The notes below the pieces were generated by a model. The model saw only the letters and a list, made by a program, of their open reading frames with translations. It was not told where the DNA came from and made no database searches. This document shows positions 1 through 11,568 of a stretch of 64,000 nucleotides of DNA, piece after piece. Location of the stretch: NCBI GenBank assembly GCA_003260075.1, contig QLIY01000747.1, positions 1-64,000 of the forward strand. The letters run 5' to 3'. This stretch comes from Phallusia mammillata. Its lineage: Eukaryota > Chordata > Ascidiacea > Phlebobranchia > Ascidiidae. The translations under genes were made by a program, and so were the position numbers. Every line of letters starts with the position of its first letter. Position 1 is the stretch's first letter.

Positions 1-55
1 ACATGTTTTTCAGTTCAATCCATGAACACTCATCCAATATGTCAGGAATGTCCAC
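1..55 (-). CDS. 5' part of an N-terminal exon of a second NLR-like gene (cut by window edge)
   Basis: Read on the minus strand, an acceptor (CAG at 58-56) is followed by an open frame VDIPDILDECSWIELKNM. This closely matches the start of the exon at 7906-8115 of the neighbouring NLR gene (IEFPDNLNECSRDELITI): same phase, same PD.L.ECS..EL pattern. I infer a paralogous NLR gene that continues to the left on the same strand, so the two would be in tandem, with 56-2441 between them. Only 55 nt are visible, so whether the paralogue is intact cannot be told. Confidence 0.55.
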   Translation of the reverse strand, partial: MDIPDILDECSWIELKNM

Positions 56-1708
56 CTGTATAAAACATTACCAAGAAGTTAACGAGTTTCAAGTGGTTAA
101 ACCAACTTTTGTCTTTATTTGATTTGTGTCCGGATTAAGTTTTTAATCAATAAAGTTCCATTTAAAGTCCTGTTAATAAATTATTTTTGTTTAATAACTT
201 TTTTTTTATTCTGGGACATTTAAAAACATGTATTTCGTAGGATGCATAATGTGTACAATTGATAAATACACTTTAATTTTCATCAGAACACTTTTTTACT
301 TCCCAACTGGAAATGCAACTCTTTGTTTAATGTATCAGATTATAACTCACCTCCATTTCAAGGGTTTCAAGCTAAGTTTGTTTTGACTTCTTAAAAATGA
401 GTAGTGACTGAATAATACCAAATGTCATCTGCACTGAAACACTTTGAAATATATAGGCTGGAACTGTAAAGCAAGTGAAAGTCACATTGNTTTTTTACTT
501 CCCAACTGGAAATGCAACTCTTTGTTTAATGTATCAGATTATAACTCACCTCCATTTCAAGGGTTTCAAGCTAAGTTTGTTTTGACTTCTTAAAAATGAG
601 TAGTGACTGAATAATACCAAATGTCATCTGCACTGAAACACTTTGAAATATATAGGCTGGAACTGTAAAGCAAGTGAAAGTCACATTGCTGGACAAGGTT
701 GCTAAGGTCGAACTACCATCACACTTGTTCGTCACATTCATCCAAATTCCATTCTGAAACATCACACAACATGGTTGAATGTAAACTTGTTTTTCTCATG
801 AGGATGACAAAAGAGAATACACGTAATATGACCCATTTAACAAGCCAAAAGCACTCTATACATGGACCCCTTTCAATTAGGTAGGCTGGTAGTTACCGAT
901 GACAACACAGGTCACATGCTGCACCACACAGTGACTAATACCGGTTTAAGAAATCAGATGTAGTATGCAAAAGTGTTACTCTAACTGTTGTGTTTTCGTA
1001 ACAAGGTGTTTCGTCAAGTTCCTTTTACTTTTATTGTCATTTATGTATCTTTGTGCTCATCATGTGTGTGATTGTCTGACAAGCATTATCTCAAATTATG
1101 TATATTTTCTAAACAAACTTTTGATAAAAATGTTCAGTGGACTTCAGTGACCTCCTTCCACAGGGCTATCAGCTTGAGGTTATTTGCTTTATGAAGAACC
1201 AATATTTTGCCCAACTAAAGAAACAACACCAGAAAACAAAGCCACACTCCAGCAAAAGCATGTTTCATAAGCAGTTATTTCACCTTTATCTGACATTCAT
1301 TAAGGTTGAAACAGGATCCAACCTAGTCGTTTTTAGATTTGTTTGAATAGGGGAGGGGCAAGGTTAAAACATGAAATGCGACCCACTAAGGAACTAAAAC
1401 AAAAGCCCTATACTTGTTCAGTAAATTCTCCAAATGACAAATAACAAAACAGAAAACAGACTGTTGCTAAGGACAGTACAGGTCACAAAGTGAATTGTTA
1501 TGTGTAGATATGCAAAGTCATTTTACAACAGAATGCTGGCCCAAACATTGATGACCAAAATGCTTTAAAAAGTCTTTTAAAACAAAAACACACAAGTGCT
1601 CACCATTGTTGACCAATCTCCTGCATTATGAAACATCACTAAATGGTTTAAATAAATTTCGTTGTGTCAATGGTTACAGTGTTTGTTTTTATAATTGTTT
1701 CATCTTAA

Positions 1709-1788
<80 letters not shown>

Positions 1789-2441
1789 ATTTTGTGTACA
1801 AAAACATCTTTGACAGATGCATACTTAAGCAATTTTGTGCGCTTCTATCACTATAAATACAATTGTCACATTTTAACATATTGTCTCAGTACCAATGCAA
1901 CAAGCATGGTTGTGTTTTGGTGAATTTGTCTGTATTCATTATGCTGTTGGAACAGAAGTTTTCAAAAGCATATAAGTTTCAATATATATAAATGCACATT
2001 TGTTCAATTGTTAGTAAAGACAAGGGTTTTGAGTTGGATACCTAAATTTATGACTTTCAATTTCAAAAAAAATTGCCTTTGCTTTTCATAATGTTAAAGT
2101 TGTCAACATGGCAGGCGATGAAACTAACAGGAATATCTATCGTAAGACTATACACTTGGGAAAGAATCGAAAATGTACACTGATATTGGAAGTTTTGCCA
2201 TAATATTAAAACCTATTTCTCTCGTGCAAAGTTTTTTTAGAAATGTAATAAACAAAGATTCTTTGGTTCAAATATATTTTTAGCATGCAACCTCGAAACT
2301 AAAACATAATCACAACCAGCTTGAAGCAAATAACACAATTGGAAGTCAAATAAAAGCATTTACACAGCATAAGAGCATGATGCACACAATGGAACTAAGC
2401 AACGGCAAAAATACAAAGTAAAAAACATGAAGATCACTGAG
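56..2441. other. Intergenic or intronic stretch without a recognised gene
   Basis: No convincing exon was found. The stretch holds the n at 490 with its flanking direct repeat and a 76-nt G run at 1712-1787. The open frames here are short and low-complexity. It probably contains the 3' flank of the NLR gene at 2442-8115 and the upstream region of the paralogue at the left edge. Confidence 0.5.
291..689. repeat. Direct repeat of about 198 nt on both sides of the n at 490
   Basis: The sequence at about 291-489 recurs at 491-689 with no difference that I could see by eye. A single n lies between the copies. This is what two contigs look like when their ends overlap but were joined without merging. 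I read it as an assembly join, not as a biological tandem duplication. Confidence 0.8.
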
Positions 2442-3588
2442 TTACAATAGGTCAATGTATGTCTGACCCATTCCTGGAATCTGTCCCAGATACACTCTTG
2501 TCTGAAAAACAGAACATAAACTTATGACAAAAGCAGTTTTTTGACAATACTGATTTAAAACCAACACAAAACGAAAGCAAGTACTTCAGTTAACTTTGAT
2601 ATGCATCTCTACTTATGTGTTTGATTGGTTGAAATAAAGCCCAAACTAATAACTTTGTTTATTAAAAATGATGGCTCACCATGTTTATCAATTATTTTAC
2701 TCGACTTAAGTGGATAAAATATAACATCACTTGTTTGGACTTTTTCACCACTGAATATGTCCAAAACATCTGACAATGGAGAAACCTTTTGCCATTACAT
2801 TTCTAATTATATTTGAAAAGCTTACATTCTTTAGTAACTGGCTGTGCATTTTCTGCATTTGCTTTAATCCAGTTTCAGTGACACCACAATCTTTCATCCA
2901 CAGTTCAGAGACTTTTTCTAGGCATTTGCTAAATGCATAGGCACCTTGATCGCCAATGGCATTGTTACCGATGTTGATCAACTCCATCTGCAAAAACAAT
3001 ACCTAAGGTTCCGAATATTGTACACATTTCAACTACATATTCAGTATGGTTCTCATTGCCACTTATACAAACATGGTGAAGTGGGATTTATTAAGTATGT
3101 TTAACTTACTGGTTGTGTGAGAGCAGTCAATGCCCCGGCAAGTTCCCCAGCACCAGTACCGGATATTTTGCAGTTGTTGATGTCAAGTACATCAAGGTTG
3201 AAAATGCAAGTTCCCAATGCACTGACTCCAGCATCACAAATGCTGTTATTTCGTAAGTTGAGTATGTGTAACTTAAAAGTATAATTAAAAAAATTTAGTG
3301 AACAGTTCCTGTTGTGGGAATTTAGCAGTGTTTGTCTTTTTATGTCCTCAGCAAAATTAATGGTTATCACAGGTGATATATGACGAAGATTACTCATATT
3401 CAAATGTGAAAATCTGGTATTAAGTGTTGTTCAGAATCATATATTATCAAAATACCTTATGACCAAGTCGTTGTAGAGCAAACGCCAATGATTCCACACC
3501 AATAGAGGTGATGGAGCAGTTATTTAGGTTGAGAACCTTTAGGTGTCCTAAGCAACCTGCCAAATGTGTTGCACCAGAATCTCCAAAT

Positions 3589-3685
<97 letters not shown>

Positions 3686-6600
3686 CATAATACCTGTTCT
3701 TTTAGCTGTTTTATTCCAAGTTGCAAGGCCTGTATACAAGCACCAGTCAAAGAACAGTTGACCATCCATAATTTTTCAGTTCCTCTCAAACACTTTGCAA
3801 TAAGTGCCACCATTTCCACATCCATATCATTGAATCCCAGATACAACATTGGTGTCTGCAATTTAATTGACGTCGATAAGTACATCAGTTATATATAGTC
3901 ACATTACAATTCTGTCACACCAATACCTTGCATTTGTTGAGCTCAATGCTTTGAAATAGAATCACACAGCTATCAGCAACAAACTGGATATTATTGATGT
4001 TGACTTTCCAATCCTTGTTTCCTGATGCAAGCAAAAATGCTATGCTGGTTGCATCAGTTGGAAAGAAGGTACCACTCAGATGTAGGTTTGCTGATAAGTT
4101 GTGCATGATCGCATTGGTCATCTCAAAATCATTAGCTTCATTCAGCCATGTTGAAACCTGAAGCAATTTTGGGCACTGCTCAGGTGCATCAAATGTGGAG
4201 ATGGAAATTGAAAGCTGATCTGCGAATTCTTGAATCGCCTGTTTCTTCTGAGACCACAGGTCGGAAGTTGCAACAGTAGCTGGCAAAAGACGTTGAATCT
4301 GTGACTTTGTCTGGTTGTTGCAAAGGCCAAACATGAATTTAGACACAACTTCCCACCGGCTGGATGTGAATTGTGACACATGCTTTTGGAATTCATCAAA
4401 TGACAGAAAGAACATGTAATGGACTGCAGACAAAACCTCTTGCCAAATCAGATGAGAAAATGAGCTCCGTTTGTCGCCTTCCAGAAGCTGGAATTTTAGG
4501 CTTGCTGTGGGGTCTATGTATGTTACAAGAAAGGCCTGAAATCCTTCAATACTTAAACAAGCTTCAAGAACATGAGACTCAGAAAATACAGCTATTCTGT
4601 CAACAAACCCACTCCATGCTAGCTTGGTTAATCCCTTGAGATCGTTTACTTTACCCCTCATATGATCTGATCTACAATATGTAGCAAGAGCATATACCAA
4701 AACCTGGGTTATGGTTTGAAGTGAAATTGCAGAGCTATCTTGGATTCCCAAGTGCAAAGATGCCATGGCAATAATGCATGTAGCAGGAACATAGCAGGCA
4801 GAAAAGATAGGGGGGGGGGTTTGTTTAACATTTAATAGGGGATTAAACTACCTTGTGACCAAGTTGCTGTACTGAAAAAGCCAGTGATTCTACACCAATG
4901 AAGGTGATAGAGCAGTTATTTAGGTTGAGAACCTTGAGGTGTCCTAAGCAACCTGCCAAATGTGTTGCACCAGAATCTCCAAATGGATTGTTGTTGAGAT
5001 ACCAAAAATCCATCTATAAAAATAAGTTATAAATGGCATAAAGTTTGTGTTACTGTCATATTACCTGTTCTTGAAGCTGTTGTATCCCCTGTTGTAAGGC
5101 TTTTATGCAAGCACCAGTCAAAGAACAGTTGACCATCCACAATTTTTTGGTTCCCCTTAAACACTTTGCAATAAGTGCCACCATTTCTACATCCATATCA
5201 TTGAATCCAAGATACAACATTGGCGTCTACAATATAACCAATTTCACATGGAAAATTATATTTGGCATAAAAGCAGTACTAATTTGTCAGACCAATACCT
5301 TGCATTTGTTGCGCTCAATGCTCCGAAACAAAATTACACAGCTGTCACCAACAAACTGGATATTGTTGATGTTGATTTCCCAATCCTTGTTTCCTGATGC
5401 AAGCAAAAATGCTATGCTGGTTGAATCAGTCGGAAAGAAGGTACCACTCAAATGTAGGTTTGCTGATAAGTTGTATATGATGGCATTGGTCATCTCAGAA
5501 TCATTAGCTTCATTCAACCATGTGGAAATCTGAAGCAACTTCGGGCACTGCTCAGGTACATCAAATGTGGAGATGGAAATTGAGAGCTGGTCTGCAAAAT
5601 CTTGAATGGCTTGTTTCTTCTGAGACCACAGGTCTGATGTAGCAACAGTAGCTGGTAAAAGACGTTGAATCTGTTTCTTTGTCTGGTTGTTGCAAAGACC
5701 AAACATGAACTTAGACACAACCTCCCAGTGACTGGATGTGAATTCTGACACATGCTTTTGGAATTCATCAAATGTGAGAAAGAACATATAATAGACTGCA
5801 GAAAAAACCTCTTGCCAAATCAGGTGAGAGAATGAGCTGCATTTGTCGCCTTCTAGAAGCTGGAACTTCAAACTTGCTGTGGGATCTATAAACGTTACAA
5901 GAAAAGCCTGAAATCCTTCAACACTTAAACAAGCTTTAAGAACATCTGACTCAGTAAACACAGCTTTTCCATCGAGAAACCCACACCAAGCTAGCTTAGT
6001 CAATCCACTGAGGTCATTTACTTTTCCTCTCATGTGATCTGATCTACAATATGTAGCAAGAGCATATACTAAAACCTGGGTCATGTTTTGAAGTGAAAGT
6101 GCAGAGCTATCTTGGATACCCAAGTGCAAAGAAGCCATGGCAATAATGCATGTAGCAGGAACATAGCAGGCAGAAAAGATATCAGGATGGGACAAAAGAT
6201 GTTTCTTAACTTGTGGCCAGTTTTCTTGGCAAATTTGCCTTCCCAAGTTTTCCTGAGCATCTCTGTCCAATCCTAAAATCTGTAGGATTGTGTGGGGACG
6301 ATGGGATTCATGCAGCTCAAAAGCTTGTCTTGGACGACATGTCCAAAGAATTTTAGCATTTGGAAGGAGATCTCCTGACATTAGATTACGAATTAGCACA
6401 CTCGGCTTGGTGATAGCATCATGGCTACATGCACTAGATGGTTCCTTTAGATCATCAACTTTTACTTCATCAACACCATCAAAGATAACTAGGACATTTG
6501 GACTATCTTTAACCAAGGCAAGTACTTCTTCAACTGATAAATCAGTCTTATCCAAAGCCCCCTTAGTGGAAATTAGCTGGATAACATGAAGATTCTGCTC

Positions 6601-8115
6601 AAAATTAACTTCTCTAAGCCTGACATACAGAACAAACTCAGTCTCTGGTAAAATATTTTTATCCACTGCAAGTTGTGCCACAATTTTAGTTAGAGTGGTT
6701 TTACCTATACCAGCCTGGCCTATGACCAGTACATTGTTGCCATGCTTTGCTACAAACCTCTTTTTTGCATCATTTGTGGTGCAGAACTTTTCACACTCTT
6801 TAGTTGCATTTTCTAGAGCACATTTGAAGATCTCCTCGATTTGGATGTTTCCCTTAGGACACGCAAACATTTTTTTAAGATCATCTCGCCTAATGTAATG
6901 GCCACTATCTTCAAATATGGAGGGTGATTTTTTGACTTCTTTTGATATTTGCAAGGAAACTGCCTTTATTGCTGTGTGTAGCTCAATTGGAAGTTGTATT
7001 TCCCCAGCTATTTCTCTGGCCATTTCAATCAAGGTTGTCTTGAACTCTGCAACTGCACCAAAAAAAAACATATTTATTCTGTAGAGTTTTATATGCTGAC
7101 AATAAGCAAATTTATGTGTTTTGTGTGTTTCCAACTGTGACTGAAAACAATATTATGCAGTAAAAGATCTATACGAGGGTTACTCAATGGCAGACTGTGG
7201 TTCAAATCCGGACCTTCAAAACATTGAATGTGAATCTTGACAGTCTATTGAATATGGCTACATATACTACAGTTTTAAATGCGAGTACGCATAGATTTCT
7301 CGGTCGGCTGTGATGAGCTTAAAGTCTTTCCAAAATCTTATGTGAGGGCGTGACAAAACTATTTGAGTAACCTTGATCTACACTGTCAATATTAAATTAA
7401 CTGCCTACTATAGAAGAAATTTTTTTGCCTACCCTTGGCTGGTACCATCTCCTGATGCAAAGGTGGATCATTGTTATAATGTACATCTCCTATTATCACC
7501 TGCTGTGGTTGGTCAATGTGAACATTATTCATCTAAAATATCAAGAAAAAATGTGCAAATTTATGTATCACAAGGTGTGCCACATGTATGTCTACCTTCG
7601 ATGTTCTTGAAGTGGGTGAAGTAACTCTTGGTATTTTTGGAACTAGAAAAATAAAATGGTGTATATTTCTGAGATTACTCAAGGTATGCTTTGATTTTGC
7701 ATCCTTTTTATGCATAAAGTAGTACTGGCAGTAAAGTAAAATTAATAAGAAATCATAATATTGTAAAAAAATTTAGAAATGCCAAAATAGAAAATGAGCT
7801 GCTTACTTGTTTCTGACTCATTTTCATGTTGTTTGCGCTTGTGCACCTGCAAAATTAACACATTATAACAACTGATGTCAATAGACTATAAACTGCCCAA
7901 AATACCTTAAGCTGCATGAGTGCAGAAATGTATTTCTCATTTAAATCCTGCATTTGTATGTGATGCTGCTCTAATTGGACTGCCAATCTTGTGTCATACT
8001 CAAAAACTGTTTGCTGCTGTTGGCTCTGCAATCGTTGAAGTTGACCTCTGGTTCTTTCCAAAATAGTTATCAGTTCATCTCTGGAACATTCATTCAAGTT
8101 GTCAGGAAATTCAAT
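2442..8115 (-). CDS. NLR-type protein: helical N-terminus, NACHT NTPase, leucine-rich repeats
   Basis: Likely intracellular immune sensor of the NACHT-LRR class. Exons in transcript order: 8115-7906, 7846-7807, 7642-7596, 7532-7433, 7052-5299 (584 aa), then LRR exons 5226-5065, 5013-4852, 3271-3110, 2987-2826 and last exon 2501-2442 ending in TAA. With one copy of the doubled region these sum to 2859 nt, in frame (952 aa). The first exon is rich in Q, E and L and probably forms a coiled coil. No Death, CARD or PYD domain was recognised. Walker A GQAGIGKTTL lies near residue 244 and Walker B VLVIFDGVDE near 322, with a helical region before the LRRs. The 8115 exon starts after an acceptor, so the true start codon is upstream and not found. 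A near-copy of exons (3456-4809) is described separately. Confidence 0.85.
2826..5226 (-). repeat. Modular LRR exons, each 162 nt and phase 0-0
   Basis: Exons 5065-5226, 4852-5013, 3694-3855, 3110-3271 and 2826-2987 are each exactly 162 nt (54 aa, about two LRR units) and begin and end between codons. The exon at 3456-3588 has the same donor and is cut by a 96-nt G run. They share a pattern of the type L..L.L..N.....G...LA..L, followed by L.L..C.....G....L. Symmetric exons of this kind can be gained or lost without frameshift, a common way for LRR arrays to vary. Two of them are probably allelic copies of two others. Confidence 0.85.
3456..4809 (-). CDS. Second, partial copy of the NACHT 3' part and two LRR exons
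   Basis: This block repeats 4852-6180: the 3' half of the long NACHT exon (3927-4809), an LRR exon (3694-3855) and a truncated LRR exon (3456-3588). It is open throughout and keeps its donor sites. A 10-nt G run (4810-4819) interrupts it exactly where the copy stops. The paired coding parts differ at about 32 of some 279 residues by my count. The block is either the other allele left unmerged by the assembler or a true partial tandem duplicate. The arrangement copy-G run-copy, seen at many unrelated places in this window, favours the first. Confidence 0.7.
7174..7374. mobile_element. Short hAT-like non-autonomous element in an NLR intron
   Basis: The left end reads CGAGGGTTACTCAA and the right end, reverse-complemented, reads AAGGTTACTCAAATAG, giving imperfect terminal inverted repeats around GGTTACTCAA. 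The flanks are GATCTATA (7166-7173) and GATCTACA (7375-7382), an 8-bp duplication with one mismatch. An 8-bp target site is typical of hAT transposons. The element is about 200 bp with no coding capacity. It lies between the NACHT exon and the preceding linker exon. Confidence 0.6.
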
Positions 8116-8959
8116 CTAAAAGAATATTGACAAAACAACTGCAAAGGATTTTCAGTCAAGCTGATGTTAGTGTTTTTATCAGTAATATTCAGCTATACAC
8201 ATTACACTACACATTATTTTGCACCACATTAGGTTACCAAAAACAGTAACATCTTTTAAACTGTTTAATTTATTACATATTCCATTAAAATGATAAAATT
8301 TTATTTCCTACATCTGTTTCATTGCTTGCATGAGAGTCCATCTTTCCAGCACATTACTTTGAACGTATAACGCTTGGGGGGGGGGGCAATAGTGAATTGT
8401 ACATGACTGTGGGAGTCTAGTGGAGTAAATGATAGGTACTACAGAGTTTAACACCCAATACCTACAAATGGTACACTCTACAAACTGTCCAAACTTCATT
8501 TAATTCATACATTGTTTAAAAAATTGAACCATTTTAGGGGGCTAGTGGGGTAAATGTTGGGGCAACATAAACATAGGTTACCAAAAACAGTAAAATGTTT
8601 TGCTTAATTTGTTACATATTCCATTAAAAGGATAAAACTTTATTTCCTACATCTGTTTCATTGCTTTCATGAGAGTCCATCTTTCCAGCACATTACTTTG
8701 AACGTATAACGCTTGCAAATCAGTTTTATATGTGGCCGAGAAAAGAGGAACCAATTTTAGGGCGCAGTACACCTACGGTCCTACACCCACAGCGTTAAAA
8801 CATCCTAGTTCCTCCAAAAAATGTCAATAGCGCCATTTTAAAACGTGGTCTTTTTGCTTCCTGGTTTCCTAACTGCAGTGTTAGGAATCAAAATTTTCCG
8901 GTAAATAGAAACTTGAATCACGACCAAGTTTGTTGTTTTGTGAAACAACAAACGAAACA
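8116..8959. other. Region between the NLR exon and the METTL15 leader; doubled by an assembly gap
   Basis: Any upstream exon of the NLR gene should lie here, but none was recognised. Sequence at about 8220-8375 recurs at 8572-8716 with small differences. An 11-nt G run (8376-8386) ends the first copy. The stretch 8387-8571 appears only in front of the second copy, so the two versions also differ by an insertion or deletion. Confidence 0.55.
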
Positions 8960-9179
8960 ATGGCAATGAATAAACCAACTTCGGTTTCGAAATCGAAACA
9001 AATGGTAGGAAGGGGATTTACCGCGGGGGACTTCATGTTCAGTTATTTACACAATGGTTGATGACTTTTTTGATAAGAAACATGTGGCTTCACTGCCGGA
9101 GGCTAGTCTGTACTCTGGGCCCGATGTAACGCTCGCCTCTTTACTAAATAGTTTAACTAGCGGAGATGTCTTTGAGTAA
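8960..9179 (+). CDS. Two short overlapping ORFs upstream of METTL15
   Basis: ORF A runs 8960-9061 (33 aa, MAMNKPTSVSKSK...). ORF B runs 9054-9179 (41 aa, MVDDFFDKKHVASLPEAS...) and starts inside the end of A in another frame. The METTL15 ATG follows 111 nt later on the same strand. They could be upstream ORFs in the METTL15 leader, a tiny separate protein, or a first exon spliced at GTAAAC (9175). I recognise no family. The low-repeat, mixed-composition protein B looks less random than most short frames here, but coding status is unproven. Confidence 0.3.
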
Positions 9180-9290
9180 ACTATGATTACAAAACCCAAT
9201 TGATATGTAAAGATTGCGGATGCATCTTCTATGTTTTAACACTTTCATTTCACCGTTTAGCAACTGCTATGCGAATGTGAAGCCTCAAAC

Positions 9291-11561
9291 ATGCTAAGAC
9301 GCAAGTCGTTAGCGATTGGACTTCGGGCTCTACATAGTGCGACTTCTGTTTCTGCAAAACATCCAAAACCACTCCATATCCCTGTTTTGCTGGAAGAAGT
9401 TTTGGAAAACCTAAATTTAAATGACCAAAGCGTGGTGTTGGACCTTACCTTTGGTGCAGGTGGACACAGTGAAGAAATACTGAAAAGATATTCAAAATCC
9501 CATGTTTTTGCACTAGATAGAGATGAACAGGCATTTTCCTTAGCTAAAGAAATGTCTGCAAAATACAGGTGGATGAGAATTTTCTACAATTTGTTATCTA
9601 TTTAATTGCCTGATGAACATGCTAAGCAATAGTCTGATTTTGTTATCTGCTTGGTGTTTGGTCAACATTGCTGCAAACCAGAAAGTTGTACTTAAAAAAA
9701 TAACATTAACACATCTAAACTTATATATCATTTTTTTCAGCCAAAGACTGACTCCAATGCTGGGCAAATTTTCAGAGTTGCATGAATTGCTGCAAGCAGC
9801 CGGTCTTTCTTATGGCGAAATTAATGCTGCCATTATAGATCCAGGGTGCTCATCAATGCAGTTTGATGAGCCTGGTCGAGGATTTTCACTTGCATACGAT
9901 GGGCCATTGGATATGAGAATGGATGGCAACAGGTATAAAAAGGTTTGCATTGAAACACCTCATCAAATTTTATATTGTGAATTTATAGTGAGTGTAAAAA
10001 AACATTGTACATATGATGTACTGAAGCAGTTTAAAGGATCTAGGGTTAAAACTAAATATTCAGCACAATACTTACGACTGAAACCAGTGAAACCTATAGT
10101 TTTCTCAACATGAATGTTTTAGAGCAGTGGTTCTTAACCTTTTTGTAGTCACAGACCCCTTTTATGAATTTTGTGAGTCTGCGGACTCCCAACACAATTT
10201 ACCATAAGTCTTTTTATGTTTCACGCTTCTTGCATTATACCATGTCATGCTTTTGAAGCATTTAATTCTGCCTTTACAGTCCTTTAAAATCAATGACGTT
10301 TGTGTATTGTAGTGGCCAACACATCGAATTGATAATATTTCTGGTAAATATAACTTCACAAATCACTTGTCCTATAAAGCCTATTGTCCATGTGTGTTAT
10401 GATGTCACAATAGGGAAGACAATCACAAGAAGTAATTGTTCTTGGCATAATTAAGGTGTAATAAACAGCGTGCACTCGTATGCAGGATTGTAAAAACGGT
10501 TGAGAAACTTAAAAATATTCTTTTGTTGGTTAATGATACTTAAAATATTTCCCTCCGTGGACCCCCTGAAACCATCTCACGGACCCCTTGGGGGTCCGCG
10601 AACCCCAGTTTTAGAGGGTCATATGTGTTAATGAAAGCAAATGCCAGCATACACATTTTGTTAATTTGTAATCTTGGGGTAAACAACTTGGCATAAGCAA
10701 TACAATCCCAAATAGCCAATAAGAAAGTTGTTATGTGGGTTTGTATTTTCAATTCAACTACCATTCCAATAAAAGGACTCTTGACTTGATAACCTATGTT
10801 TTTTCGGTGTCCTTGCTGTTTATGTATTTGTTCAACATTGGAGCTGTGATGATTAAGTGACTATGCAAATAAAAATTGACTTGACTTGAATAGTTTTTGA
10901 ACTGTCTTCTAGAAATACAAACCAACCTACAGCAGCTGATGTTGTAAACCACCTCAGTGAAGAAGAGATTGATATGATTTTGTGTAAGTGTAAATGTACA
11001 TGGGGAATTTTTAAATGTTAGCAATTTGTCTCTTTTCCAGTGAAGTATGGAGATGAAAGACTAAGCAAAAAAATTGCTAGAAGTATTGTGGAAAACCGAC
11101 CAATCCACACAACGAAAGCTTTGGCTGAAGCAGTTGGAAATGCATTTTCTTATAGATCACACATGATAGGGACAGATGCTATTGGTAGAAGACGACACGC
11201 TGCCACGAAAACTTTTATGGCACTTCGGATATTTGTCAACGATGAAATTAATGAACTACATTCTGGAATAACAACTGTAGGAAGATATTTGTCTGACAAA
11301 GGACATCTCGCTATTATCACATTCCATCCCAATGAGGACAGGCTTGTTAAACAAGCTTTAAATGTCAAGGATTTTGTTAAACTGCCAACATGTGAAAACA
11401 GTGAAACCAAGACATTAGGTAGAAATGCCATTTGGACTAACTTGCATAAAGGTGTTATCCTGCCTTGTAAAGCTGAGATTCAAAATAACACAAGGGCACG
11501 ATCAGCCAAACTAAGGGTGGCAGTAAAAAATATGACAACTGATGCAAATGTGAAAAGTTAA
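9291..11561 (+). CDS. METTL15: 12S rRNA N4-methylcytidine methyltransferase METTL15 (RsmH/MraW family)
   Basis: Uses S-adenosylmethionine to methylate N4 of a cytidine in mitochondrial small-subunit rRNA, which supports mitoribosome assembly. Exons: 9291-9568, 9741-9932, 10913-10983 and 11041-11561. They join in frame to 1062 nt (353 aa); human METTL15 is about 400 aa. The N-terminus (MLRRKSLAIGLRALHSATSV) is basic and hydroxylated like a mitochondrial presequence, which supports this ATG. Family motifs: HIPVLLEEVL at residues 29-38, SAM-binding LDLTFGAGGHSEEIL at about 50-64, DPGCSSMQFDEPGRGFS, GPLDMRMD, and the C-terminal IARSIVENRPI and LAIITFHPNEDR. Intron 2 holds a hAT element. The stop lies 7 nt from the INTS11 stop on the other strand. 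Confidence 0.94.
10125..10608. mobile_element. Non-autonomous hAT element in METTL15 intron 2
   Basis: The left end CAGTGGTTCTTAACC is the classical Charlie-like hAT terminus. The right end, reverse-complemented, reads CTGGGGTTCGCGGACC. Both flanks carry the same 8 bp, TTTTAGAG (10117-10124 and 10609-10616), a perfect target-site duplication. The element is 484 bp with no transposase frame. The perfect duplication suggests a fairly recent insertion. Confidence 0.85.
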
Positions 11562-11568
11562 TATAGTT

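Noticed and set aside
1606-3898. Glycine- or proline-rich frames around 1712 and 3589
   Set aside because: Same cause: homopolymers of 76 and 96 nt. At 3589 the related copy of the locus has normal sequence of similar length instead of G.
3915-4766. Independent 283-aa gene
   Set aside because: The frame is the 3' part of a NACHT exon copy with no start context and a G run at its 5' edge. It is not a separate gene.
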